A stretch of DNA of 23,215 nt from Ophiosphaerella korrae (GCA_028456385.1 JALNQF010000554.1:1-23215); one strand, 5' to 3'. Positions 1 to 12,366 are shown, counted from the stretch's first letter. A program made the numbers and translations. The notes: a model not told the origin generated them from the letters alone.

Positions 1-897
1 TAGGTGTAACCTCTATATTTATTCTTCTTCTATTCTTAAAGATTATTATTAATTTATATTACCTATTACTTTAGAGCTTCTAGTATTTGTAGTTTCTCTA
101 TATATATTATCTCGTATCAGATTTTAGAGTTAAGTCCTTGTTTAAATCGTAATATTAAGGCTAACTCGTTCTATTCTATATTTTGTAATAGTTGTTTAAA
201 CTATAATACGTACTTTAGAATACTCTAATTCTATATAAGCTTCTCTAGTTACTCTTTAGCTTATTAGGTAATATCTATATCCCTAAATACTACTCTTATT
301 CGTTTAGTAAAGTATTTATAACTTCTAAAGATAGCTCTAGTTTTGTCTTTTTATATTATTAGAGAGTATATCGTGTAATCTATCTAGTAAGGCTCGTACT
401 ATCTTATTGCGTCTTCTTTAAGGTATAGTCTAATGTATATTACTTTCTTTTCTTCTATATTAAAGTATAGTGCTTATATATCTATCTAGAGTTATACTAA
501 TATAATAAAGGGTCTTAGCTTTTCTCTTATTCTATTAAACTTCTTAAGTATAGGTATCTTTAGTAGTTTCTTTGTTGCGCTTATCTCTAGGCGTTACATA
601 ATTAGTTCTATCTAGTTTTATCCTTTAATAATAGCTTTAATTTATACTTTATTCTATTTTGTATAATCTTATAGTTCTTTGTTTTATATTTCTAAGGCGT
701 CGATTACTATCTTTATATCTTCTTTTTTAGAGATTAGGTTGTTTATATAGTTCTTAACGTCTCTCTATACTATATTATCTAACTTATAACTACTTAGAGG
801 TGCTTTACCTCCTTTTTTAGTTAAACTTTCTACTATTATATTAGCTAGACTACGCACTACTTACGCTTCGCTTCTTGTAATAACTAAATTAGTAAGG
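1..897 (-). pseudogene. Ty3/Gypsy gag region, RIP-degraded, partial (copy 3)
   Basis: This stretch is colinear and strongly similar to 4970-5863 of the window, which is the gag and leader region of another copy. Shared blocks include the sequence around 40-110 and 5010-5085, and the leader next to the LTR. It reads on the minus strand, starting beside the LTR at 898-1358. Stops fill every frame, mostly TAA/TAG where Gln or Trp would be expected, as RIP produces. Only the 5' part of gag is present; the rest lies beyond the left edge. No zinc knuckle falls within the window part. Assignment rests on homology to copy 1, not on recognisable gag motifs here. Confidence 0.7.
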
Positions 898-1358
898 TAT
901 AATAGGCCTCCTATCGTTAACTATAGGTACCTATCTTAAAGAAAGTTAGTAGATTACGAGGTAATAGTAAAAGCTTAGAGGTAATCTATAATAACTATAA
1001 ATAATAGAAGATATTTTACAACTGTCTTGTATTAGCGTTCTATAGTTAAAGGATTAAATTACTAATACTATCCTAATAATGCGCATTATACTAACTATAT
1101 ACTACTAGTAATCTATTTATATAACCTTATAGATTACTACTAATCTATTTACTTATAACTACAGATTACCCTAATCTATTATTACGTTATAATAGATTAC
1201 TACTAATCTATTTGCACGTAACTATAGATTACTACTACGTGTCCTAGTTATAAGTAGTTTCCTAATTAAGGTCGTTACTCTACTTATCCTATGCTTTGTT
1301 AGCGCCTAGACTAAGACTAATTAGTTCTATCTCGATTTCTTTTATTACGCCTATAATA
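898..1358 (-). repeat. LTR A (5' LTR of minus-strand copy 3)
   Basis: A 461-bp block with inverted ends: TATAATAGG at 898-906 and CCTATAATA at 1350-1358, RIP-altered forms of the family's TGTTATAGG...CCTATAACA termini. It aligns along its length to 5864-6290 and to the reverse complement of 10798-11226. The gag leader lies on its low-coordinate side and truncated pol on its high-coordinate side, so on the minus strand it is a 5' LTR facing into copy 3. Its middle holds four tandem 32-bp units (1109-1235). Confidence 0.75.
1109..1235. repeat. Four tandem ~32-bp units inside LTR A
   Basis: Units start at 1109, 1141, 1172 and 1204. Each begins TAATCTATT and most end TAGATTACTAC, so each is itself a small inverted repeat (AATCTA/TAGATT). 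Other LTR copies carry a different tandem repeat at the same position. Confidence 0.75.
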
Positions 1359-4300
1359 CTTCTAATATTAGGTCTTTAGACTTTAGTAGCTTTATAATAA
1401 AGTCTATTATAATAACTTCTTATAGTTATTTTAGTACTTCTACTAGTTATAGTATTCTATATAGTACGTGTTTACTATACTTATTTCTCTAGTATTCTAT
1501 ATAATCTTATAGTACTTCTATTACTAGTTATCTTACTTTTAGAATATAGTAGTTTTATAGTAGTCTATCTAATATTTTCTTAATTCTTTAGTAACTATAT
1601 ACTAGTAATTTATAGAATTATTGTATAAATTCTCTTTAAATCTTATTTAGAATATATATTCTTCTATAAGCTTGTATAAATCCTTTTTAGATCTCTAGCT
1701 TCTCTATTTTTTTAGATACTTCTTATATTATTTTCCTAATCTATTTATCTAGCTCGCTACTTGTTTTTTTAAGTGTTACGGCTAACTTAGGTATATTTAG
1801 GACTAAATATCCTTCTTTATTCTTAACTAGAATTATACTATTAGTACTTACTTCTTCCTATAAGTCTAGTCTTCTACTAAGGACGTCTATAAACTAATTA
1901 TTTTTCTCTTTTATATATATAATTTCTATATTAAATATTAATAAGTATTTCTACTATCTTGTATAGTATTATAATAATTCTTTATTTATTATAAATCTTA
2001 TAAGATTCTTATAGTTTATATAAACCTTTATCTAATACTTTACTCTTTATAAGTATATTCTCTATTATTTAAATACTTTATAGATTACTAGTATCTCTTT
2101 ATTATAGATTAAGTAGTTAAGTTCTACTATTTTTATCTTCTTAGAGAAGTATTTAACTAAGTATTCTTTTTTAGTCTCTAGGTCTTCCTATATTAGTACT
2201 ATTCTATAGACTAAGTTAGATATATCTATTTTTACTATTACTAGTAGGTCTAGGTTATATATTCTAATAACTAGTTTTTTTATAAACTTCTTCTTAATCT
2301 TCTAAAATACTTTATTATATTCTTTTATCTATTTAAATAGTATATCTTTCTTTATAAGTTTTATTATTAGTTCTATATTTTTAGAAAATCCTACTATTAA
2401 TTTTCTATAAAAGTTAGCTAGCCTATAAAATTATTGTACTTCTTTTAGGTTTTTTAGTATTAGCTATTTATTAATTAATTTAATCTTTTCTAGGTTAATA
2501 CTAATTTTTCTTAGTTTAATAATAAATCTAAGAAAGTCTATTTTCTTTATATAAAATTTGTACTTTCTTATTTTAAAAAATAGTTTATTTTCTACTAGTT
2601 TCTTTAGTACTTTATATACGTGTTGCACGTATTCTTCTTCTATTTCTAAAAATATAAAGATATTGTCTAGATATATAAATATAAATATATCTAAGTACTC
2701 TCTTAGTACTATATTAATCCTTTCTTAGAATACTACTAGTACGTTTATTAAGCTAAATAGTATAACTAAGTATTTATATAGTTTCTATTATATTCTAAAT
2801 ACTATTTTCTATTTATTACTTCTTTTAATTCTAATTTAGTAGTAGGCGTTCTAGATATCTAACTTTATAAAGATTATTACTTTTTATAGTTTATCTTATA
2901 TTACGTTTATTTATAGTAATAGATATTAGTTCTTAGTTATAACTACGTTAGTTTTTCTAAAGTCTACGTAAAGTCTTTTATTATTTATCTCTTTCTTATC
3001 TATAAAAATAAGTTTATATACTACTAAAGACTTAGATTCTCTAATCTATCTTTTTTTTATTATATTTTAAATAAATACTTATTTAATTTTTAACTCTTCT
3101 TCTATTTTCTAGTAGACTAGGCTCTATCTTATATTTTTTCTTTCTTTAGTTTCTATTGCTAAGTCCTATAGTTAATATTCTAGAAGGTAATCTTCTAGCT
3201 CTATAAGCTATTTTTCTTATTTTTTATATTCTTTAAGGAATTCTCCTTTATAAGTACTTATATTAGCTTTTAGTATATCTATTCTACTATAGTTAATTTT
3301 TCCTATTTTCTAATTAATATATAGGTTAGTTATCTATAACTATAGTATACTTAGTATTATATCTTATTTATTATTAATTGTTGTTATATCTATAATAATA
3401 TTCTTAATTATTATCTCTTTTAGTTTAAGTATTAAGAGAACTATTTTAAACCTAATAGGTTCTTAGAATAGTTTTTCTTTAATTATACTTAGTTATTAAA
3501 AGTACTTCTTTATTCTATACTTTATTTCTTATCTTTCTATAAACTTTTTTAATATAAAGTTTCTTATAGCTCTACTATTAATTATTATTTATACTCTCTT
3601 TTCTTAGTATATACTTATTTTTATAATATATAAGCTTCTTATACTTTCTAGCCTTTTTTACTTAAGTAGCTTTATAAATTATCTATCTTTTTAAGGCTAT
3701 AGCTTTATTTTAAGTTTATATTCTTTATATTTTAGATATTTATTATTTATATATTTGTACTATAGTCTTCCTTAGATATATTTCTTAGTTAATTTAGGTC
3801 TAGGTCTTACTACTACGTATCTATCTTCTAGGATTATTTTCTATCCTTAGATATTTTCTACTATAATTACTCTTATATAGTTATAACCTCTTCTTCTTAT
3901 TAGCTATATATTATTATTTATCTTAGGGTTCCTATATATAATATAATTCTTATTTAGGTATAATATCTATAATACTTTAAAGTATACTAGATATTTTAGA
4001 TCTATTATCTTATTATCCCCTTTTTAGTACTTATCTTTTCTAAGTATATCTATTATTAAGATATAGTATACTACTAGTACTCTTAGTATATAAGCTTTAT
4101 TAATCTATCGCGTCTTTTTTATAAGGTATTACTACTCTTTTTATATAAGTATTCTTCTTACTATAACTATATATTACTTTATCTATTCCTTAAATAGTAT
4201 AAATTTTATTTCTTTAAGATTATATTCTTTCTATTCTTTATACGCTTCCTCTATACTTATAACTATTAAGTATATCTAAATAAACTTCTTTTCTTTATTT

Positions 4301-5863
4301 TATTTCTCTATATCTATTATTATATAGCTATTATAGCTATATATTATTAGCTAGGTATACTTTATACTTCTTATACTAACTTATTTCTTACTTTCTTATA
4401 GTTTTTTAGAAGAAGCTATAGTAGTCTCTTTATCTAGTACTAGTCCTTTAGCCTAGATTAATAGTACTAAGAGCTTTTCTCTTTCTAGATCTTCTACTAG
4501 TAAGTCTATTACTTAGGCTATTTCTTTTAGCTAAGCTTTTATTCTTTCTTTTATTATAGCTACTCTATATCTCTATTTTTATAAAAACTATACTACTTTC
4601 TATTTACTAGAAAGATATATATAGTAGTTATTATTATAATAAAAGGTCTAATAGAGTATTACGTATTATACTTCTTTACTCCTAGCTACCTTCTCTTAAG
4701 GTTTAGCCTATACTTATAGTACTTCTTTCTTCTTCTTAGTTATCTTTAACTAAGTTTCTTTCTTTAAGTCTTTACTCTTATAGTTCTTTATAAAGTGTCC
4801 TAGTTTCCTATATTTATAATATACTATATCCTTCTTTTTTTATAATTAGTAGTCTTTCGTATAATAGCCTAGTTTACTATAGTTAAAGTATATAAAGTCT
4901 TTATTTTTCTTTTTCTTTTTATCTTTATTTATATTAAAGACTATAGAGTCTCTCTTATTATAGTTCTAAGTATAACCTCTATACTTATTCTTTTTCTATT
5001 TTTAAAGATTATTATTAATTTATATTACCTATTACTTTAGGGCTTCTAGTATCTTTAGTTTTTCTATATAGATTATTTTATATTAAATCTTAGAGTTTAG
5101 TCTTTACTTAAATTATAATATTAAAGCTAACTTATTCTATTCTATATTTTATAATAGTTATTTAAATTATAATATATACTTAAGAATACTCTAGTTCTAT
5201 ATAAGCTTCTCTAGCTATTCTTCTACTTATTAGGTAATATCTATACCTCTAAACACTACTCTTATTTATTTAGTAAAGTATTTATAGCTTCTAAAAATAG
5301 CTCTAGTTTTATCCTTCTAGGTTATTAGAGAATATATTATATAATCTATCTAGTAAAGTTTATACTATCTTATTATATTTTCTTTAAAGTATAACCTAAT
5401 ATATATTACTGTCTTTTCTTCTATATTAAAGTATAGTACTTATATATCTATCTAGAGTTGTACTAATATAATAAAAGGTCTTAGTTTCTTCTTTATTCTA
5501 TTAAATTTCTTAAAGATAGGTATCTTTAGTAGTTTCTTTGTTACACTTATTTCTAATCTTTAGGTAATTAGTTCTATCTAGTTTTATCCTTAGATAATAG
5601 CCTTAATTTATACCTTGTTTTATTTCGCGTAGTCTTATAGTTCCTTATTCTACGTTTCTAAAGTATTAATTACTATTTTTATATCTTCTTTATTGTTAAT
5701 TAGTTAGTTAAGACAACCTTTAATTATTTCCTATATAGTACTATCTAATTTATGACTACTCTTAGGGGCTTTACCGAATTATTTAGTTAAACTTTCTACT
5801 ATTATATTAGCTAAACTATATACTACTTACGCTTTACTTCTTATAATAACTAAATTAGCAAAG
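1359..5863 (-). pseudogene. Ty3/Gypsy gag-pol, RIP-degraded, 3'-truncated (copy 1)
   Basis: On the minus strand this reads gag (about 5800-4770), then protease, reverse transcriptase, RNase H and the start of integrase. It stops at 1359, where LTR A begins. Two CCHC zinc knuckles are visible at about 4890-4780, with the cysteines changed to tyrosines (TGY to TAY). The RT shows the FTKLD...AYYQIRI block, and the catalytic box reads YLDN instead of YLDD at about 2675-2660 (GAC to AAC). Nearly all stops are TAG/TAA at Gln or Trp positions, the expected result of C-to-T and G-to-A changes. The integrase breaks off soon after its first acidic residue. The missing half and the 3' LTR probably lie left of the window, beyond copy 3. 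The element is non-functional. Confidence 0.85.
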
Positions 5864-6290
5864 TATTATAGGGCGCCTATTATTAACTATAGGTACCTAT
5901 AAGGAGAAGTTAGTAGATTAGGAGTTAATAGTAAAAGCTTAAAGTTAACTAGTAATAACTATAAATAATAAAAGATATTTCGCAATTATCTTATATTAGC
6001 GTTCTATAGTTAATAGATTAAATTACTAATACTATCTTAATAATATATATCTTACTAACTATATACTTGTTGTAATCTATAATCTATAGTTACTAAGACT
6101 AGTAGATTATAGATTATCTTAATCTATAATCTATTAATACTAAGAGTCTATAGATTATAGATTAACCTAGGTATCCTAGTTATATATAGTTTCTTAATTA
6201 AAGTTATTACTCTACTTATCTTATACTTTATTAGCGCCTAGATTAAGACTAATTAGTTCTATCTCGATTTCTTCTATTACACCTATAACA
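5864..6290 (-). repeat. LTR B (5' LTR of minus-strand copy 1)
   Basis: A 427-bp LTR with ends TATTATAGG (5864-5872) and CCTATAACA (6282-6290). The outer end is unmutated and defines the family terminus TGTTATAGG. Inside, at 6073-6167, are two ~47-bp tandem units made of AATCTATAATCTATAG-like palindromic pieces. Immediately outside it, from 6291, plus-strand pol of another copy begins, so this edge is an insertion junction. Confidence 0.8.
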
Positions 6291-9200
6291 AAGAACGTAA
6301 TCCTAAAGAAATAAAGTTTATACTATTTTAAGAATAGATAAAGTAATATATAGTTATAGTAAGAAAGATACTTATACTAAAAGAATAGTAGTACTTTATA
6401 AGAAAGATATAATAGATTAATAAAGCCTATATACTAAGAGTACTAGTAGTATACTATATCCTAACTATAAATATACCTAGTAAAGATAAGTACTAAGAAG
6501 AGGATAATAAGATAATAGATCTAGAATATCTAGTATATTTTAAAGTATTATAGATATTATACCTAGATAAAAATTGTATTATATATAGAAACCCTAAAGT
6601 AAATAATAACGTATAGCTTATAAAGAGAAAAGGCTATAACTATATAAGAGTAATTATAGTAGAAAGTATCTAAGGATAAAAAATAATTCTAGAAGATAGA
6701 TACCTAGTAGTAAGACCTAGATCTAAGTTAACTAAAAAATACGTCTAGAGAGGACTATAGTATAAATATACAAATAATAAATATCTAAAATATAAGATAT
6801 ATAAACTTAAAGTAAAGTTATAGCCCTAGAAGGATAGATAATTTATAAAGTTACTAAAGTAAGAAAAGCTAGAAGGTATAAGAAGTCTATATATTATAAA
6901 AATAAGTATATACTAAAGAAAGAAAGTATAATTAATAATTAATAGTAGAGCTATAAAAAACTTTATATTAAAGAAGTTTATAGAAATATAAGGAATAAAA
7001 TATATAATAAAGAAATACTCTTAATAACTAAGTATAATTAAAGGAAAACTATTCTAAGAACCTATATAGTTTAAGATAGTATCCTTAATACTAAGGTTAG
7101 AAAGACTAGAGATTAAGAATATAGTTATAGATATAATAATAATTAATAATAAACAAGATATAATATTAGGTATACTATAGTTATAGATAACTAACCTATA
7201 TATTAATTAGAGAACTAGAGAAATTAGTTACTATAAGATAAATATATTAAAAGCTAACATAAGTACTTATAAAAGAGAATTCTCTAAAGAATATAAGAAA
7301 TAGGAGAAATAGCTTATAGAGCTAGAAGATTACTTTCTAGAATATTAACTATAAGACTTAGCTATAGAACTAGAAGAAAGTAAAAATATAGGATAGAGCC
7401 TAGTCTATAGAAAGATAGAGGAAGAATCTAAAATTAAATAAGTATTTATCTAAAATATAATAAAAAAAGGATAAATAAGAGAATCTAAATCTTTAGTAAT
7501 ATATAGACTTATATTTATAGATAAGAAAGGAATAAGTAATAAGAGACTTTACGTAGATTTTAGAAAAACTAACATAATTATAAATAAAAACTAATACTTA
7601 CTACTATAAATAGATAGAATATAAGATAGACTATAAAAAGTAAAGATCTTTACTAAGCTAGATATCTAAAACGCCTACTACTAGATTAGAATTAAAGAAG
7701 GTAATAAGTAGAAAATAGTATTTAGAATATAGTATAGACTATATAAATACTTAGTTATACTATTTAGTTTAATAAACGCACTAGTAGTATTCTAAGAAAG
7801 AATTAATATAGTACTAAGAGAGTACTTAGATATATTTATATTCTTAGAAATAGAAGAGGAATATATATAACACGTATACAAAGTACTAGAGAAACTAGTA
7901 GAAAATAAGCTATTCTTTAAAATAAGAAAATGCGAGTTCTATATAAAGAAAATAGATTTCTTTAGATTTATTATTAAACTAAGAAAAATTAAGATTAACT
8001 TAGAAAAGATTAGATTAATTAACAAATAGCTAATACTAAGAAACCTAAAAGAGGTATAATAATTTTATAGGCTAGTAAACTTTTATAAAAAATTAATAGT
8101 AGAATATTCTAAAGATATAAAACCTATTATAAGGCTTATAAAGAAAGATATACTATTTAAATAAATAAAAGAATATAATAAAGTATTTAATAAAATTAAG
8201 AAGAAGTTTATAGAAAACCTAGTTATTAGAATATATAACCTAGACCTACTAGTAATAATAAAAATAGATATATCTAACTTAGTCTATAGAATAGTACTAA
8301 TTTAAGAAGACCTAGAAACTAAAAAGAAATACCTAGTTAAATACTTCTCTAAGAAGATAAAAATAGTAGAACTTAACTACTTAATCTATAATAAAGAGAT
8401 ACTAGTAATCTATAAAGTATTTAAATAATAGAGAGTATACCTATAAAGAGTAAAGTACTAAATAAAGGTTTATATAGACTATAAGAATCTTATAAGATTT
8501 ATAATAAATAAGGAGTTATTATAATACTATATAAGATAGTAAGAATTTCTATTAATATTTAATATAGAAATTATATATATAAAGGAGAAAGATAATTAAT
8601 TTATAAATACTCTTAGTAGAAGACTAGACTTATAAGAAGAAGTAAGCGCTACTAGTATAGTTTTAGTTAAGAATAAAGAAGGATATTTAGTCTTAAATAT
8701 ACCTAAGATAGCTATAATACTTAAAAGAATAAATAGTAAGCTAAACAAATAGATTTAAAAAATAACGTAAGAAGTATTTAAAGAAATAGAAAAACTAGAA
8801 ATCTAAGAAGGATTTATATAAGCTTATAGAAGAATATATATTCTAAGTAAAATTTAGAGAGAATTTATATAATAATTCTATAAATTACTAGTATATAGTT
8901 ACTAAGGTATTAATAAAATATTAGATAGATTACTATAAGATTATTATATTCTAAGAGTAAGATAATTAGTAATAGAAGTACTATAAAACTATATAGAATA
9001 CTATAGAAATAAATATAATAGATACGCACTATATAGAATATTATAACTAGTAGAAGTACTAGAATAACTATAAAGAGTTATTATAATAGACTTTATTATA
9101 AAGCTACTTAAGTCTAAAAATCTAATATTAAGAGTTAAGTATAATAGAATCTTAATAATAGTAGATAAACTTATAAAGTATATATACTTTAAACTATATA

Positions 9201-10140
9201 AAGAGAAAAGTAAGATAGAAGTTACTATATACTAAGTTCTAGGAACTATAATTAGTTAATATAGACTACTAGACAAGATTATTATAGATAGAGATATAAG
9301 ATTTATATTAAAACTATAGGGAATAATAATAGCGTAATTAGGAATTAAATACGTAATATCTATAGTATACTACTTATAGATAGATAGATAATCTAAACAA
9401 ATAAATTAGATAGTAGAATAGTACTTAAGATACTACCTTAACTATAACTAGAATAACTAGGTATAGCTACTACCTATAGTATAACTAGTATATAATAGTA
9501 TAAAGAATATAGTAATAAGAGTATTACTTTTCTTTATAAACTATAGATTTAAACCTAATATATACTAGACACTAAAGAACTAAATATCTTAGTCTCTAAG
9601 AAGAAAAAACTTTACTAATAGACTTAAAGATATATATAATTAATTAAGATAGAATATAGAATTCCTATATAATTAAATAGTAAAATACTATAACAAGAAA
9701 TATAAAAAGAGACCTTAATTTAAAAAGAAAAAAAAAGTATAGTTAGTATAAAAGAATATTAAAAGTAAGTAACTAAGTTTAAAATTAGACTATATTAAGA
9801 TAAGACTATACAAAGTAGAGAAAGAAGTTATACTAGTTATATTTAAACTAAAGCTACTAGATAAGATAAAGATATACCTAATATTTTACGTAGCTTTACT
9901 AGAACAAGTACTATAAGAAGTAGAACTACTAGTGTATAAAGTAGATATATATAGAGAATAAGAAGAATAAGAAGTTAAAGAAATTCTATAGTACTAGTTC
10001 TATAATAGAAGGAACTACTACTTAGTAGAATAAATAGGTATAGATAAAAAAGGATAACTATAAGAGAAAATATAGGAACTAGAAGATAATCTTAATTACT
10101 TTAAGAAACTAAAAGACTTCTAAAGTTAAAACCTTCTAGA
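6291..10140 (+). pseudogene. Ty3/Gypsy chromovirus-type pol, RIP-degraded (copy 2)
   Basis: Reading TAA/TAG as former Gln/Trp, one continuous Gypsy polyprotein appears. A protease-like site reads NSRAIKNFI (for DSGA..NFI) near 6940. RT blocks YVDFRK and FTKLDIQNAYYQIRI fall at about 7550-7695. An RNase H region ends with INTLSRR at about 8610. An HHCC-like integrase N-terminus lies at about 8880-9010 and the DDE-type integrase core at about 9080-9420. A chromodomain-like tail with YYLVEQIG...LEDNL lies at about 10000-10125. The order PR-RT-RH-IN-chromodomain is that of chromoviruses. It starts abruptly at 6291 next to LTR B, without gag or 5' LTR, as expected if copy 1 inserted into it. The RT catalytic box is deleted (near 7841). 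Not functional. Confidence 0.88.
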
Positions 10141-10480
10141 ATACCTAGTAGTAAACTAAAAGAACTAATATTACTAATAATAGATAGAGAGATAATAAGA
10201 ACGTCTAATATAGGATTTACTATAATAAATACTTTATCTAAGTCTAGCTTAGCTTCTAGAGCTACTAACTACTTAGCTAATTTCTTATTATTTAAGGCCT
10301 TTATCTTATAAAGGTAAGAGAGATAAGCTTAATTTTCTACTAGCTTACTTTATATAAGCTCCTAGATTTACTTATACTTAGCTTTAGCCTCTATAATTTA
10401 AGATAGTAATTTCTCTTAAGTCTAGTTAATAGCTTTCTCTATTATTATTAAGTCTAGATATAAGAATAAGTATAATAAAT
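10090..10480 (-). pseudogene. Antisense coiled-coil ORF remnant between pol and 3' LTR
   Basis: On the minus strand, one frame from about 10480 down to about 10090 is free of lesions except TAA/TAG codons that read as former Gln. It gives a Lys/Glu/Ala/Leu-rich helical stretch containing EKLL, IIEAKAKYK, NNKKLAKQLVALEAKLDL and then a hydrophobic tail. The pattern suggests a real coding region, probably a coiled coil, destroyed by RIP. It overlaps the chromodomain end of pol on the other strand and lies before the 3' LTR, so it may be an accessory antisense gene of the element. I do not recognise the family, and the original start cannot be placed. Confidence 0.45.
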
Positions 10481-10797
10481 ATATACTTAGAAAGAGAAAT
10501 ACTAAATATATTATAAGAACTACGTATATTTACGTAAATATATACTTTATAAGCTTTACTATTATTTATAGAAATAATATAAGGAAGAGACTTAGGATTT
10601 AATTTAGGAGAAGTATAATAAGAATAAAGAAATATTTTAATACTATTGCGTAATATATAATTAGTAAGAAGATAGTAATAGTATATAGATAAAATAGGTA
10701 TTAGAGAGGATAAAGAACTCTATATTAATAAAGAAACTAGATTAATAACTTTAGCTCTAGAATAGATAAACTAAGACCTATTTAGAAAAAGAGATAG
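10481..10797 (+). other. 3' untranslated part of copy 2 with RIP-altered polypurine tract
   Basis: The segment is alignable to the reverse complement of 22535-22825, the internal sequence just before the right-hand LTR. The purine run AGAAAAAGAGATAG ends at 10797, directly before LTR C. It matches the intact AAAGGGGGAGATAG at the same place in the right-hand element. Confidence 0.6.
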
Positions 10798-11226
10798 TAT
10801 TATAGGCGTAATAGAAGAAATTAAGATAGAACTAATTAGTTTTAACTTAGGCGCTAATAAAATATAAAACAAGTAAAGTAATAATCTTAATTAGGAGACT
10901 ATATATAATTAGGATACCTAGAGTAATCTATAATCTATAGACTCTTAGCGCTATAGATTATAGATTAAGATAATCTATAATTTACTAGTCTTAGTAACTA
11001 TAGATTATAGATTATAATAAGTATATAGTTAGTAAGATACGTATTATTAAGATAGTATTAGTAATTTAATCCTTTAACTATAGAACGCTAATACAAAATA
11101 GTTGTAAAATATCTTCTATTATTTATAGTTATTATAGATTACCTCTCTAAGCTTTTACTATTAACTCTTAATCTACTAACCTCTCTAATATAGGTACCTA
11201 TAGTTAATAATAAGTAGCCTATAATA
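10798..11226 (+). repeat. LTR C (3' LTR of plus-strand copy 2)
   Basis: A 429-bp block with ends TATTATAGG (10798-10806) and CCTATAATA (11218-11226), the reverse complement of LTR B in overall sequence. It follows the polypurine tract and so is the 3' LTR of copy 2. The middle, about 10920-11015, has the same AATCTATAATCTATAG/CTATAGATTATAGATT palindromic tandem module as LTR B. Confidence 0.78.
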
Positions 11227-11860
11227 GTAGAAGTCTAGCTTAGTAACTTTAGAAGTAGCTATATAGGTTACTCCTATATACTAGTTATTTATATTTATTA
11301 ATATATTACTTATCTTAAAGGTATTTAATATATTAAGACTTTAGAACTAGGTAAAAGTAATAAGAGTAAGTAAGCTTCTATAAGATAGGCGAAGTTAATA
11401 AATAAGATAGTTACTTAACTTAATTAATAGTTAGCTCTTATTAGAGTATTATAAGGTATATAAGTATTAATAAGTAGATAAGAATCTAATTAAAGTATTA
11501 GTTATAATACTCTATTAAGATAAGAAGTAAAAAAGAGATTAAATATAATAGTTTATAAAGGTCTATTAATATTCTTATATACTTACTATCTAGTATTTAT
11601 TCCTAAGTACTTACTCTAGAGCGTTTACTCTAGAGCACTTATTCTAGAGCGTTTACTCTAGAGTATTTACTCTAGAGTATTTACTACTAAATAGTTACGT
11701 ATTCTACTACGCTATATTACTTAGCCTAATTACGTGTAATATAATAGCTTACCTACTACTTAGTATTGTAATAATAACTAGGATATATAAGTTAAGTAAT
11801 CTAAGGATTTATAAGGCGTATAGATATATAAGAATTATAGATTAATAGATTAATAGAGTA
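11227..11860. other. AT-rich RIP-altered DNA, origin not identified
   Basis: No intact gene. Between about 11365 and 11570 the plus strand has a frame in which stops fall at plausible Gln positions and the remainder reads like protein (for example KLINKIVTQLNQ). This suggests a ruined coding region of some mobile element that I cannot name. A 14-bp tandem repeat lies at 11610-11679. Confidence 0.4.
11610..11679. repeat. 14-bp tandem repeat, five copies
   Basis: Five consecutive units of the form YTTACTCTAGAGYR start at 11610, 11624, 11638, 11652 and 11666 with only a few differences. Each contains the palindrome CTCTAGAG or TTCTAGAG. Confidence 0.8.
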
Positions 11861-12077
11861 ATAGAAGTATATAGTTAGTAGTAATATATATTATTAGAAT
11901 AGTATTAGTAATTTAATCTCTAAACTAGAGTAATAATACTTTAATATCTTTTATTAGGAATTATTTATTATTTATAGCTTATTATACGATTATAATATTA
12001 TACCTTAGTTATTAACTTCTAATCTACTATACTCTATTTAAGGCTTTAGGTAGTTAATAACTTAGAGCCCTATTACA
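11860..12077 (+). repeat. LTR D, partial, diverged
   Basis: This aligns with the 3' half of LTR C, including TATATAGTTAGTA, then the AGTATTAGTAATTTAATC block, and the TAGTTAATAA block near the end. It finishes CCTATTACA at 12069-12077, equivalent to the family LTR end. The 5' half is not recognisable, so this may be a truncated or solo LTR. Confidence 0.5.
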
Positions 12078-12083
12078 CTAAAG

Positions 12084-12204
12084 CCTAACAATTACTAACG
12101 TTTTTTACTTAATTTTTGGTATACTATAGAATTATATAATATAGCTATATTCTATTTATAGTAATTCTATATATTTAATACCTTATAGTTATCTAATAGT
12201 TAGG
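12084..12204. mobile_element. 121-bp hairpin / MITE-like inverted repeat
   Basis: The outer ends CCTAACAATTACTAAC (12084-12099) and GTTATCTAATAGTTAGG (12188-12204) are imperfect inverted repeats. Inside them a second pair, GGTATACTATAGAATTA and TAATTCTATATATTTAATACC, is also inverted, so most of the element could fold into one long hairpin. It has no coding capacity and no clear target-site duplication. It sits at the boundary between RIP-altered DNA and the gene island. Confidence 0.45.
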
Positions 12205-12366
12205 TGTAGATAGTACGTTTAAATTAATCTTTCTTTTAAAAGATATTAATATATGAGACCTTTCTCTAAATGGAGCTAAAAATTTACTAGACTATTTCTA
12301 GGTAGCTAAGCGCCAACTTTGCATTTAGCCGCGCTAGGGATGTTACCTTTCGCCTCCCAAATCTGC

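Noticed and set aside
1109..1235. CRISPR-like array from regular 32-bp repeats
   Set aside because: Units are contiguous without unique spacers, lie inside an LTR, and the genome is fungal.
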